From: Craurococcus roseus
GTDB lineage: Bacteria; Pseudomonadota; Alphaproteobacteria; Acetobacterales; Acetobacteraceae
Direction of reading: 5' to 3'
NCBI RefSeq assembly: GCF_039523795.1
Contig: NZ_BAAAFZ010000028.1
Span: 67,931 to 131,930, forward strand
Length of the DNA stretch: 64,000 nucleotides
The notes below the pieces were generated by a model that worked only from the letters and a program-made list of their open reading frames with translations, made no database searches and was not told where the DNA came from. This document shows, piece by piece, positions 28,948 through 37,431 of this stretch; position 1 is the stretch's first letter; each line of letters opens with the position of its first letter. A program made the translations under genes and the position numbers.

Positions 28948-28966
28948 CGGGCGGTCCCGCCGCCCG
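28948..28966 (-). terminator. Hairpin downstream of the short HU gene
   Basis: CGGGCGG (28948-28954) and CCGCCCG (28960-28966) with loop TCCCG, placed 27 bp after the HU stop on the minus strand. The following minus-strand sequence TTGCCTTGCGTCTT is moderately T-rich. A plausible intrinsic terminator. Confidence 0.5.
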
Positions 28967-28992
28967 CGCCATGGGTGCGGCGGGGCGCTCCG

Positions 28993-29283
28993 TCAGTCGG
29001 CGGCCTTGCCCCCGTTCACCGCGCCCTTCAACCGCGCGCCGGCGGAGAACTTCACCGCCTTGGACGCCGCGATGGTGATGGCCTCACCGGTCCGGAGATT
29101 GCGCCCAGCGCGCTCACCGCGCTGCTGAACCTCAAAATTCCCGAAGCCCGGCAACCGGACCTGCTCACCGCGGCCGAGCGCGTCCGAAACGCTGTCGCAG
29201 AACGCGTCCACAGCCCGCCCCGCTTCCGTCTTGCTCAAGCCGCCCTTGTCGGCCACCAGCGCGACGAATTCCTCTTTGGTCAT
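28993..29283 (-). CDS. HU-family DNA-binding protein
   Basis: Nucleoid protein of 96 residues, the standard HU/IHF length. N-terminal helices (MTKEEFVALVADKGGLSKTE region) are followed by the beta-arm core LPGFGNFEVQQR, GRNLRTGEAI and the C-terminal KFSAGARLK. It binds and bends DNA as a dimer. It is 213 bp downstream of a second, tailed HU gene on the same strand; they could form homo- or heterodimers. Confidence 0.92.
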   Translation of the reverse strand: MTKEEFVALVADKGGLSKTEAGRAVDAFCDSVSDALGRGEQVRLPGFGNFEVQQRGERAGRNLRTGEAITIAASKAVKFSAGARLKGAVNGGKAAD

Positions 29284-29496
29284 TTGGCCAGGCCTCCCAT
29301 CCAGAAGTCGCCCCGCTTAACCGCAGGGAGAATCGCAGGTCAACCGAGCCGCTCCGTTTTAAAACGATCCGCCAAGCGAACTGGCAGGCCCTGCGGTGCC
29401 GAGGCGACCAGCCCCGTGGACCGCGACGAACGGGTGCGCGCGCGGCCTGCCTCCCGATGCGCCGAGCGGCACACCGCACGGCCTCAGGCGGACGGC

Positions 29497-29916
29497 TCAG
29501 ATCGAGTCCTTGAGCTCCTTGGCGGGGCGGAAGGCGATCTTCTTGCTGGCCTTGATCTGGATCTGCTCGCCGGTGGCGGGGTTGCGGCCCATCCGGGCCG
29601 GGCGCGCCCGCACCTGGAAGATGCCGAGGCCGTTCATCCGGATCTTGATGCCCTTCTTGAGGTGCCCGGTGAAGGTGTCGACCAGCTCGTTCAGCATGCC
29701 TTCAACCTGCTTCTTGGGCATCTCGTGGCTTTCGGCGAGGCCGGCCGCGAGCTGCTTCAGGCTCACCGTGCTGCCGGCGGCGAGCTTCACCGCCTTCGCC
29801 GCGGGCTTCTTGGCCGCCGCCGACTTCGCGGGCGCCCTGGCGGCCGCCTTTGGCGAAGCCTTCGCGGGGGCCTTGGTGGTCTTCTTGGCGGGCGCGGCCT
29901 TTGTCGTCTTAGCCAT
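29497..29916 (-). CDS. HU-family protein with histone-H1-like Lys/Ala/Pro tail
   Basis: A 139-residue nucleoid protein. Residues 1-45 are almost wholly Ala, Lys and Pro (repeats of the AKK/PAK/KAP kind, as in eukaryotic H1 tails and bacterial AlgP-like proteins); residues about 48-139 are an HU fold, with GLGIFQVRARPARMGRNP and KKIAFRPAKELKD visible. The tail should be disordered and strongly cationic, giving extra DNA binding or compaction. A GAGAGG tract precedes the ATG. Start and tail are in one frame without interruption. Confidence 0.88.
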   Translation of the reverse strand: MAKTTKAAPAKKTTKAPAKASPKAAARAPAKSAAAKKPAAKAVKLAAGSTVSLKQLAAGLAESHEMPKKQVEGMLNELVDTFTGHLKKGIKIRMNGLGIFQVRARPARMGRNPATGEQIQIKASKKIAFRPAKELKDSI

Positions 29917-30162
29917 GCGAATCCTCTCTCGCTTGACGGAGCCGAGACAAAATCACGGATTTGCCAAGGCAACAACAATCTTCGCGCGTCCCACGGCGCG
30001 GGAAGCGCCGATTCAGGCAGGAAAAACGGGCCTTGTCGCGCCCCGGCCACCGGCGGCCTTGACGTCGCGGGGCTTCGGGCGTCGCTTCCGGGCCGGACGC
30101 CGCCGCGCCCGCCCGTTTGTCCGCCCACCCGCCCGCAGCACCGCGGAGGAACGCCGCCCGCC

Positions 30163-31329
30163 ATGATCCCGCAGCCGCACCCTTTCACCTTGCGCGTGCC
30201 CGACGCCGCCATCGACGACTTGCGCGCGCGCCTGGCCCTCACCCGCTTCCCCGATCAAGCGCCCGGCGACCCTTGGGCTTACGGCGCCGACCTGGACGCT
30301 GTCCGCGACCTCGTCGCCCACTGGCGGGAAGGCTTCGACTGGCGGGCGGAAGAGGCCCGGCTGAACGCCTTCCCGCAGGCCGCCGTCCACCTCCACGGCA
30401 TCGACCTGCACTACCTCCACGTCCCCGGCAAAGGCCCCGACCCCTGCCCGCTGCTGCTGCTGCACGGCTGGCCGGGATCGGTGTTCGAGTTCCTCGACAT
30501 CATCCCGCGCCTCACCGACCCCGCCCGCTTCGGCGGCGATCCGGCGGACAGCTTCACCGTGGTCGCGCCCTCCCTCCCCGGCTACGGGCTGTCCTTCAAG
30601 CCGGGGCAGAAGCGCTTCGGGGTGGAGGAGATCGCCGATTGCGTCGCGCACCTCATGCACGACGTGCTGGGCTTCACCCGCTTCGCCGCGCAGGGCGGCG
30701 ACTGGGGCGGTTTCACCGCCTCGCGCCTCGGCGCCGTGCACCCGGAGAAGCTCATCGGCATACACATCAACCTGCTGGCCGTGAAGCGCGACCCGGCCAT
30801 GCTCCCCGACCCGAGCCCGGAGGAGGCGCGCTACCTGGAGGAGCTGAAGCTCTTCCTCAAGGAGGAGACCGGCTACCAGTGGATACAGGGCACCCGCCCG
30901 CAGACCCTGGCCTACGGCCTCACGGACAGCCCGGCCGGCCTCGCCGCGTGGATACTGGAGAAGTTCCGCGCCTGGTCGGACTGCAACGGCGACCCGTGGT
31001 CGGTGCTGGACCGCGATCGGGTGCTGGCGAACATCGCCCTCTACTGGTTCACCGGCTGCATCAACGCCTCCTTCTGGCCCTACTACGCCCGGATGCACGG
31101 CCCCTGGCCGATTCCGGACGGGCGCACGGTGGACGTGCCGACCGGCTACGCCGCCTTCCCGCGCGAAATCCTGCGCCCGCCGCGCTCCCTCGCCGCCCGC
31201 ACCTACACCGACATCCGGCGCTGGACGCCGATGGAGCGCGGCGGCCACTTCGCGGCGATGGAGCAGCCGGACGCCCTGGCCCGCGAGGTGCGCGAGTTCT
31301 TCCGCCCGCTGCGGAGGCCGGGCGCATGA
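30163..31329 (+). CDS. Epoxide hydrolase (alpha/beta-hydrolase, EHN N-domain)
   Basis: Opens epoxides to diols. The 388-residue protein has the N-terminal epoxide-hydrolase lid segment (about 5-110), oxyanion HGWPGS at 101-106, nucleophile Asp180 in GGDWGG, and a C-terminal His in ERGGHFAAME that would complete the triad; lid Tyr residues are present. The true substrate is unknown. It is the first of four genes joined by two ATGA overlaps and a 6-bp gap, so it probably feeds the following dehydrogenase and hydratase. Confidence 0.88.
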   Translation: MIPQPHPFTLRVPDAAIDDLRARLALTRFPDQAPGDPWAYGADLDAVRDLVAHWREGFDWRAEEARLNAFPQAAVHLHGIDLHYLHVPGKGPDPCPLLLLHGWPGSVFEFLDIIPRLTDPARFGGDPADSFTVVAPSLPGYGLSFKPGQKRFGVEEIADCVAHLMHDVLGFTRFAAQGGDWGGFTASRLGAVHPEKLIGIHINLLAVKRDPAMLPDPSPEEARYLEELKLFLKEETGYQWIQGTRPQTLAYGLTDSPAGLAAWILEKFRAWSDCNGDPWSVLDRDRVLANIALYWFTGCINASFWPYYARMHGPWPIPDGRTVDVPTGYAAFPREILRPPRSLAARTYTDIRRWTPMERGGHFAAMEQPDALAREVREFFRPLRRPGA

Positions 31330-32345
31330 GGGCCGTCGGCTTCACCGCCAACCTGCCGGCGAGCGACCCTGGCGCGCTGCTCGATCTCGACCTGCCCGAG
31401 CCCGGCGTGCCCACCGGCCGCGACCTGCTGGTGCGGGTGCGCGCGGTCTCGGTGAACCCGCGCGACGCCAAGAGCCGGCTCGCCCTGCCCGCCTCGCCCG
31501 AGAAGCCGGTCGTCGCCGGTTACGACGCCTCGGGCGTGGTGGAGGCGGCCGGCCCCGAAGCGACGCTCTTCCGCCCCGGCGACGAGGTGTTCTATGCCGG
31601 CACGCTGGACCGGCCCGGCTCCAACGCCGAATGGCAGCTCGTGGACGAGCGCATCGTCGGCCGCAAGCCGGCCTCGCTCGACCACAAGCAGGCGGCGTCG
31701 CTCCCGCTCACCGCGCTGACGGCGTGGGAAATGCTGTTCGACCGGCTGCAAGTCCCGCGCGGCGGCGGCGAAGGCACGGCGCTGCTGATGCTCGGCGGCG
31801 CCGGCGGCGTGCCCTCCGTCGCCATCCAGCTCACGCGGCGCCTCACCGGGCTCACGGTGATCGCGTCCGCCTCCCGGCCGGAGAGCGCGGCGTGGGTGCG
31901 GGATCTGGGCGCCCACCACGTCGTGGACCACTTGCAGCCGCTGGCGGCGCAGGTGAAGGCGCTCGGAGTCGGGCCGGTGCGCTACGTCTTCTCCACGCAC
32001 ACGGACGCGCGGGCCTGGGCCGAGATCGGCAAGCTGATCGCGCCGCAGGGGCGCTTCGGCCTGATCGACGACCCGGAACCGCTCGACCTGCGCCTGGTGA
32101 AGTTCAAGAGCGTGTCCATCCACTGGGAGGCCATGTTCACCCGGCCGATGTTCCGCACCGACGACATGGTGCGGCAGCACGAAATCCTGGACGAGGTCGC
32201 GGCGCTGGTGGACGCCGGCGCGCTGCGCGCCACTGCCGCGCAGGACTTCGGCCCGATGAATGCCGCCAACCTGCTGCGCGCCCACGCCGCCGTGGAGGCC
32301 GGCGGGACGGTCGGCAAGATCGTGCTGGGCGGCTTCCTGCCATGA
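31326..32345 (+). CDS. Medium-chain dehydrogenase/reductase, quinone-oxidoreductase-like
   Basis: NAD(P)H-dependent oxidoreductase of 339 residues. N-terminal GroES-like domain (GYDASGVVEAAG, FRPGDEVFYAG) and Rossmann domain with the nucleotide signature GGAGGVPS near 159-166. The Cys/His/Cys catalytic and four-Cys structural zinc sites of true alcohol dehydrogenases are not apparent, so it is better read as a zinc-free quinone reductase or enoyl reductase. Starts by ATGA overlap with the epoxide hydrolase and ends by ATGA overlap with the hydratase. Confidence 0.87.
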   Translation: MRAVGFTANLPASDPGALLDLDLPEPGVPTGRDLLVRVRAVSVNPRDAKSRLALPASPEKPVVAGYDASGVVEAAGPEATLFRPGDEVFYAGTLDRPGSNAEWQLVDERIVGRKPASLDHKQAASLPLTALTAWEMLFDRLQVPRGGGEGTALLMLGGAGGVPSVAIQLTRRLTGLTVIASASRPESAAWVRDLGAHHVVDHLQPLAAQVKALGVGPVRYVFSTHTDARAWAEIGKLIAPQGRFGLIDDPEPLDLRLVKFKSVSIHWEAMFTRPMFRTDDMVRQHEILDEVAALVDAGALRATAAQDFGPMNAANLLRAHAAVEAGGTVGKIVLGGFLP

Positions 32346-33130
32346 TGGGCGACCTCGCGGCCCAGGCGGCCTCCGACGTCCTTTGGCGGCATTGGCGCGC
32401 CGGCACCGTTCTGGAGGGTCTGCCGGAGGCCTTCCGTCCGGAGACGCGCGAAGAGGGCTACGCGATCCAGGCGTTGTTGGAGGCGCGCAGCGCCAAGCCG
32501 CTCTTCGGCTGGAAGATCGCCGCCACCAGCGCGGCCGGGCAGGCGCACATCAACGTGGACGGCCCGCTCGCCGGCAGGCTGCTGGCGGAAATGGTCGCCG
32601 AGGACGGCGGCGCCCTCCCCTTCGGCGCCAACCGGATGCGGGTCGCCGAAGCCGAGTTCGCCTTCCGCATGGGCCACGACCTGCCGCCCCGCGAAGCGCC
32701 CTACACGGCGGATGATGTGGTGGCCGCGGTCGCCTCGCTGCACCCCGCGATCGAGGTGCCCGACTCGCGCTTCGCCGACTTCACCCGCGCCGGCGCGGCG
32801 CAGCTCATCGCCGACGACGCCTGCGCGCGCCAGTTCGCCCTCGGTCCGGCCACCGGCGCGGACTGGCGCGGCATGGACCTCGCGGCCCACCCCGTCCGAG
32901 GTTCCGTGAACGGCAAGGTGGCGGAGGGCCGCGGCGCCAATGCGCTCGGCGACCCGCGGCTGGCCCTGGTTTGGCTGGCGAACGAGCTTTCCGCCCTCGG
33001 CGTCGCGCTGGCGGCCGGGCAGGTCGTCACAACGGGCACCTGCGTCGTGCCCATGCCGATCGCGCCGGGGGTGGAGGTGGCGGCCGATCTCGGTATCCTG
33101 GGAAAAACGACTCTGCGCCTCACGGGATAG
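32342..33130 (+). CDS. 2-keto-4-pentenoate hydratase-like protein (FAH superfamily)
   Basis: A 262-residue protein of the MhpD/HpcG group, which hydrates 2-oxo-4-pentenoate-type intermediates of aromatic meta-cleavage or acts as oxalocrotonate decarboxylase. FGWKIAATS near the N-terminus, AEAEFAFRMG (divalent-metal Glu residues), PAIEVPDSRF and VVTTGTCVVP match the family. No ring-cleavage dioxygenase is encoded in the window, so the pathway is unclear. ATG 32342 overlaps the preceding stop. Confidence 0.85.
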   Translation: MMGDLAAQAASDVLWRHWRAGTVLEGLPEAFRPETREEGYAIQALLEARSAKPLFGWKIAATSAAGQAHINVDGPLAGRLLAEMVAEDGGALPFGANRMRVAEAEFAFRMGHDLPPREAPYTADDVVAAVASLHPAIEVPDSRFADFTRAGAAQLIADDACARQFALGPATGADWRGMDLAAHPVRGSVNGKVAEGRGANALGDPRLALVWLANELSALGVALAAGQVVTTGTCVVPMPIAPGVEVAADLGILGKTTLRLTG

Positions 33131-33136
33131 GAAACG

Positions 33137-34798
33137 ATGGCCGCCCCTGCCGCCGACGCCGATACCTTCGACTACGTGATCGTGGGGGCCGGCGCCGCCG
33201 GCTCCGTGCTCGCCAACCGGCTCACGGAGGACGGGACCGCCACCGTCTGCGTCCTCGAGGCCGGCCCGCCCGACCGCAATCCCTGGATCCACATCCCCGC
33301 CGGTTTCATCAAGACGCTGGTGGACCCATCGTGCACTTGGCAGTTCAAGACGCAGCCCACGCCCAACACGGGCGGCCGCGCGATCTCCACCACGCAGGGG
33401 CGCACGCTCGGCGGCTCGTCCTCCGTGAACGGGATGATCTACAACCGGGGCCAGCCGGACGACCTGAACGGCTGGGCGCAGCGCGGCAACCGCGGCTGGG
33501 GCTACGCCGATGTGCTGCCCTACTACCGCCGGTCCGAGCGCCGCATCGGCTTCGGCGGCGAAGGGCGCGGGCGCGAGACGGACGGCATCCCCATCACCGA
33601 CATGGATTGGATCAACCCGGTTTCGGAGGCCTTCATCGCCGGCTGCGTCGGCATGGGGATACCGCGCAACCCCGATTACAACAGCGGCGACCAGACGGGC
33701 GTCGGCTACTTCCAGCGCGCCATCCTGCGCGGGCGCCGGGTGAGCGCCGCGCGCGCTTTCCTGAAGCCGGCGCTCGCGCGGCGGAACCTGGAGGTGCGCA
33801 CCAACGCCCGCGCCTCGGCCATCCTGTTTGAAGGCAAGCGCGCGGTGGGCGTGCGCTACCGCAAGGAGCGCGGCGGGGCGCCGCGCGAGGTCCGGGCCCG
33901 GCGCGAGGTGGTGCTGAGCAGCGGCACCGTGAACACGGCGCGGCTGCTCCAGGTCTCGGGCGTCGGCCCGGCGCCGCTTGTGGGCGGGCTGGGCGTCCCG
34001 GTGGTCCACGAGCTGCGCGGCGTCGGCGAGAACTTCCGCGACCACTACGCCTCGCGGGTCGTGATGCGCGCCAAGCCCGGCGCGCAGACGCTGAACCAGC
34101 TCGCGCGCGGCGTCCGGCTCGGCGCGGAGGTGGCGCGCTGGGGCCTGGGGCGTCCCAGCATCCTCGCCACCGCGCCGTCCCACGTCCACGTCTTCTGGAA
34201 GTCGTTCGAGGGCCTGGACGCGCCGGACCTCCAATGCGTGTTCACGCCCGGCTCCTACGCCGAGGGCAAGGTCTACGTGCTGGACGACTACCCCGGCGTG
34301 ACCGCGGGCGCTTGGCAGCACCGGCCGGAAAGCTCGGGCTGGGTGCGCGCCCGCAGCGCCGACGTGTGGGACGACCCCGAGATCCAGCCCAACTACCTGT
34401 CCGACCCGATGGATCGGCGCGTCCACCTGGGCGGGATCCGGCTGCTGCGGCGGATGCTGTCCACGCCCGAACTCGCGCCGTACCTGGACGCCGAGACCCT
34501 GCCCGGTCCCGCCGCGCAAAGCGACGACGAGCTACTGGACTTCGCCTTCCGCAACGGCTCCACCACCTACCACCTGATCGGCACCGCCCGCATGGGGCCG
34601 GCGACGGACCCGACCGCGGTGGTGGACGATCGGCTGCTGGTGCACGGGATGGAGGGCCTCAGGGTCGCGGACGCCTCCATCATGCCCGCCATGCCGTCCG
34701 CCAACACCTATGCCACGACTCTGATGATCGCGGAGAAGGCGGCGGACATGATCCGCGGCCGGCAGGCCGCCCCGACCGTCGTGTCGGAAGCAGCCTGA
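33137..34798 (+). CDS. GMC-family FAD oxidoreductase (choline/alcohol dehydrogenase-like)
   Basis: Flavoenzyme of 553 residues oxidising an alcohol. FAD motif GAGAAG at 17-22, GMC signature 1 around GRTLGGSSSVNGM, signature 2 around SSGTVNTARLLQVSGVGP, and the catalytic-region HLIGTARMGP with a C-terminal PSANTYAT. No signal peptide, so cytosolic. It ends the four-gene cluster, 6 bp after the hydratase, and is convergent with a PilZ gene 20 bp away. Confidence 0.9.
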   Translation: MAAPAADADTFDYVIVGAGAAGSVLANRLTEDGTATVCVLEAGPPDRNPWIHIPAGFIKTLVDPSCTWQFKTQPTPNTGGRAISTTQGRTLGGSSSVNGMIYNRGQPDDLNGWAQRGNRGWGYADVLPYYRRSERRIGFGGEGRGRETDGIPITDMDWINPVSEAFIAGCVGMGIPRNPDYNSGDQTGVGYFQRAILRGRRVSAARAFLKPALARRNLEVRTNARASAILFEGKRAVGVRYRKERGGAPREVRARREVVLSSGTVNTARLLQVSGVGPAPLVGGLGVPVVHELRGVGENFRDHYASRVVMRAKPGAQTLNQLARGVRLGAEVARWGLGRPSILATAPSHVHVFWKSFEGLDAPDLQCVFTPGSYAEGKVYVLDDYPGVTAGAWQHRPESSGWVRARSADVWDDPEIQPNYLSDPMDRRVHLGGIRLLRRMLSTPELAPYLDAETLPGPAAQSDDELLDFAFRNGSTTYHLIGTARMGPATDPTAVVDDRLLVHGMEGLRVADASIMPAMPSANTYATTLMIAEKAADMIRGRQAAPTVVSEAA

Positions 34799-34818
34799 CC
34801 CGGCCGCCCCGGGCGCCC

Positions 34819-35358
34819 TCAGCCGTCCCTGTGCGCCGCCATGTTGGGGGGCGTCGCGGCGGCTTGCCGTTCTATGTGCGGATCGAGCGCGGCGACGAAC
34901 CGTGCCCGGGCGATGTCCAAGGCTTCGGCGGCCCGACGGAGGCCTTCATCCCCAAAGAACCAGACCTGCCTGAGCAGGCGGATGGCCTCCGAAGGGTCGG
35001 CGGCCGCCGCCGCGTCCCGCACCGCCCCCGTCAGGTGCCGGCGCTCCGCCTCGGCGGCTGGGCCCGCGCCGCTGAATTCGAGCCCGGCCACCTCGCCGTG
35101 CGCCCAGCGGCGCAGGGCCGGGTGGGCCGTGCCGTCGTGGAACCGCAGCGCGAACACCTGCGGCAGCGGGATCGGGTTGCCGAAGCGGATCCGGGCCCCG
35201 GCAGTCGACATGTTCTCGACGATGCAGTCGATGGCCACGCCGTTGAAAACGACCTGCGCACGCTTCAGCACGGCCTTGCGACCTTCGCCGCGCTTGTCGG
35301 CGGCGGCACCGTCCGCCCCCGTGCCGACCGGGGGCTCGTCCCCCACCACCTCATGCAC
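34819..35358 (-). CDS. PilZ-domain protein
   Basis: Likely c-di-GMP effector of 179 residues. The PilZ signature is split as usual: a basic RKxxxKR cluster (about 29-36) and the N-x-S-x-x-G motif in ENMSTAGARI, followed by strand PLPQVFALRF. The C-terminal 80 residues are helical and unassigned. I chose GTG 35358 because GGAGG stands 6 bp before it; an ATG 25 codons upstream has no such site and adds a Cys/Arg-rich leader. The basic cluster is imperfect compared with RxxxR, so nucleotide binding is not certain. Confidence 0.75.
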   Translation of the reverse strand: MHEVVGDEPPVGTGADGAAADKRGEGRKAVLKRAQVVFNGVAIDCIVENMSTAGARIRFGNPIPLPQVFALRFHDGTAHPALRRWAHGEVAGLEFSGAGPAAEAERRHLTGAVRDAAAAADPSEAIRLLRQVWFFGDEGLRRAAEALDIARARFVAALDPHIERQAAATPPNMAAHRDG

Positions 35359-35607
35359 GATCGTCCTCCATCTCCGCGAGCCACAGGCGGCGCCACGACC
35401 CGACCGATGCGCGAGCAGACATTGCGCGTACAAAGGTTGAGGTTTCCTTGCGGATCGGACGGGTCGCCACCGACGGCGCCGAAACTAAGGCACGCCATGA
35501 GAGCGATTTTGTAACGAAAGCGCGCACGCGGTGCCCATCGAGCACTCGTCAGCGAAGGCCCGCTCGAGCGAAAGACCTGTTTGGACCGGACGGAAGGTTT
35601 CGGCCGG

Positions 35608-36882
35608 TCACGTCGGCCGGTGCAGCCCCTGCCCGGCCAGAAGCCCCGTCACGCCCGGACCGAGCCCCATGGCTTGGCGCGCGAAGGCCCGCTTCAGCGC
35701 CGGTATCCGGTCCACCGCCGCGATCCCGAGCCGCCGCGCTACCCGCACCGGGGCGAAGTCGTTGCCGAACAGCCGCTCCAGCGCGTGCATCCCGGACAGC
35801 ATCAGGAGCGTGTCCGGCCGCCGCCGCGCCTGGTAACGCGCCAGCACCGCCGGCGCGCCCGGGTCGCCGCCGCCGTTCCAGGCCTCGATCACACCCTCCG
35901 CCAGCGCCGCCACGTCGCGGAAGCCCAGGTTGAGCCCCTGCCCCGCGATCGGGTGGACGCCGTGCGCCGCGTCCCCCACCAGCGCGAGTCGCGTGTCTGC
36001 CCAACGCGAGACGTTCATGGCGGAGAGCGGGTAGGACCAGCGCCGGCCGATGGGCCGGATCTCGCCCAGGTGGTCGCCGAGCCGCCGCCGCAGCTCGCGG
36101 CCGAACTCGGCGTCCGGCAACGCCAGCATCCGGCGCCCGACCGCGGTGCGGTCCGTCCACACATAGGCGGAGGCGTGCGGCAGCGCCGAGGTGCCGAAGT
36201 TCCCGGGCCCGCTCAAAGGCAGTTGGGCGAAGGGGCCGTTCGGCAGGAACTGCTCCAGCGCCACGTTGCGGTGGGGCCGCTCGTGCGCGAAGGCGCCGAC
36301 CATGCCGATCTGGCGGTAGTCCAGCACCGCCGCCCGGATGCCGGCTTCGCGGCGGGTCGGGCTGTCGCGCCCTTCGGCGGCGACGACCAAGCGGGCACGG
36401 ATGGTCTCGCCCGAACGGAGGCGCACCGTCGCGCCCTCCGCGCGCCGCTCCACCGACGCCGCTTCGGCCGGGGCGAAGACGCGCAGGTTCGGCAAGAGCG
36501 GCAGCCGCGCGTTGAGTGCGACGCGGAGGTTGCGCGCCTCCACCATGAAGCCGAACGGCTCCGGCCCGACCTCCTCGGCCCGGAAGTGGAGCGACAGCCC
36601 CGAGGCCCGCTCGCCCGGCCGGCCGTCGGCGACGCGGATGTCCAGGATCGGGCAGGGCGGCACCGGCAGCCGGTCCCAGACGCCCGCCGCTTCCAAGAGC
36701 CGCTTGGAGGTGAGCGCGATGGCGTAGGCCCGCCCATCGAAGTCCTGCAACTCCATAGGCGGCAGCGGCTGGCGGTCCACCACCGCGGTCGGCAGGCCGG
36801 CGGCGGCGAGGGTGGCGGCGAGGGTCGCGCCGACCGGCCCGGCACCGAGGACGCAGGCGGCGACGTCAATCGTGTCGGTCAT
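35608..36882 (-). CDS. UbiH/UbiF/VisC-family FAD-dependent monooxygenase
   Basis: Flavin hydroxylase of 424 residues, probably one of the ring hydroxylases of ubiquinone synthesis. N-terminal dinucleotide fold GAGPVGATLA (13-22), the second FAD motif GDAAHGVHPIAGQGLNLG with the UbiH-family spacing, and ALVGDA. Which ring position is modified cannot be read. The ATG at 36882 begins directly at the flavin fold. It is divergent from glnK across a 179-bp gap holding a sigma-54-like promoter for glnK. Confidence 0.88.
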   Translation of the reverse strand: MTDTIDVAACVLGAGPVGATLAATLAAAGLPTAVVDRQPLPPMELQDFDGRAYAIALTSKRLLEAAGVWDRLPVPPCPILDIRVADGRPGERASGLSLHFRAEEVGPEPFGFMVEARNLRVALNARLPLLPNLRVFAPAEAASVERRAEGATVRLRSGETIRARLVVAAEGRDSPTRREAGIRAAVLDYRQIGMVGAFAHERPHRNVALEQFLPNGPFAQLPLSGPGNFGTSALPHASAYVWTDRTAVGRRMLALPDAEFGRELRRRLGDHLGEIRPIGRRWSYPLSAMNVSRWADTRLALVGDAAHGVHPIAGQGLNLGFRDVAALAEGVIEAWNGGGDPGAPAVLARYQARRRPDTLLMLSGMHALERLFGNDFAPVRVARRLGIAAVDRIPALKRAFARQAMGLGPGVTGLLAGQGLHRPT

Positions 36883-36941
36883 CTCGAACTCATGCCACCG
36901 GGCTCCGCGGGGGTCCATCCGCCTCACATGTGGCCGCCATC

Positions 36942-36958
36942 TGCACAAATGAAAGGCA
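36942..36958 (+). promoter_or_regulatory. Candidate NtrC-binding site
   Basis: TGCAC-N8-GGCA, 17 bp, resembles the NtrC consensus TGCACC-N5-GGTGCA with a good left half and a degenerate right half. It is centred about 70 bp upstream of the -12 element of the sigma-54-like promoter, a normal enhancer distance. Confidence 0.35.
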
Positions 36959-37007
36959 ATCCGTGTCGCGCCAACCGCAAGTCCGTGACGGTCCGCCGGT
37001 TCGGCTC

Positions 37008-37023
37008 TGGCACGGATTTTGGA
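37008..37023 (+). promoter_or_regulatory. Sigma-54-type promoter for glnK-amtB
   Basis: TGGCACG-N4-TTGGA: the -24 GG (37009-37010) is followed after exactly 10 nt by GG (37021-37022) in place of the usual -12 GC. The -24 half is perfect. It lies 38 bp upstream of the glnK ATG. NtrC, encoded at 6.0 kb, is the expected activator. Confidence 0.75.
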
Positions 37024-37061
37024 ACTCTCCTGCGGGATGCCTACAGGGAGACTACCCGGCC

Positions 37062-37400
37062 ATGAAGCTGGTGATGGCGCTGATCAAGCCTTTCAAGCTC
37101 GACGAGGTGCGCGAGGCGCTGACCCCGCTCGGCGTGCAGGGGCTCACCGTGACGGAGGTGAAGGGCTTCGGCAGGCAGAAAGGCCAGACGGAAATCTACC
37201 GCGGCGCCGAGTACCAAGTGAGCTTCCTGCCGAAGATCAAGATCGAGGTGGTGGTGCCCACCGCGCTGGTGGACGGCGTCGTGGAGGCCATCGCCAAGGC
37301 CGCGCGCACCGACAAGATCGGCGACGGCAAGGTGTTCGTGCTGGACGTGGAAAGCGCGCTCCGCATCCGCACCGGCGAGACCGACGAAGCCGCCATCTAG
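37062..37400 (+). CDS. glnK: PII signal protein GlnK
   Basis: Trimeric nitrogen sensor of 112 residues, the standard length. The T-loop Tyr51 (IYRGAEYQV), site of uridylylation by GlnD, is intact, as are the 2-oxoglutarate/ATP-binding KIGDGKVF segment near 90 and the C-terminal RIRTGE. GlnK blocks AmtB when nitrogen is plentiful and also talks to NtrB. It sits 31 bp before amtB and behind a sigma-54-type promoter. Confidence 0.96.
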   Translation: MKLVMALIKPFKLDEVREALTPLGVQGLTVTEVKGFGRQKGQTEIYRGAEYQVSFLPKIKIEVVVPTALVDGVVEAIAKAARTDKIGDGKVFVLDVESALRIRTGETDEAAI

Positions 37401-37431
37401 CGCAAGACCAACACGGAAGGACCGCAGAAGG

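Noticed and set aside
28731..28972. Possible small gene in the gap upstream of the LpxR-like gene
   Set aside because: The only open frame lacks a ribosome-binding site and overlaps the LpxR-like start; the gap looks like a promoter region with a terminator for HU.
34799..34818. CCCGG/CCGGG stem between the GMC and PilZ genes as a terminator
   Set aside because: Five base pairs without a T tract is expected often by chance at this GC content.
35359..35433. An upstream ATG giving the PilZ protein 25 more residues
   Set aside because: The extra segment is Cys/Arg-rich and unlike PilZ proteins, while GTG 35358 has GGAGG at good spacing.
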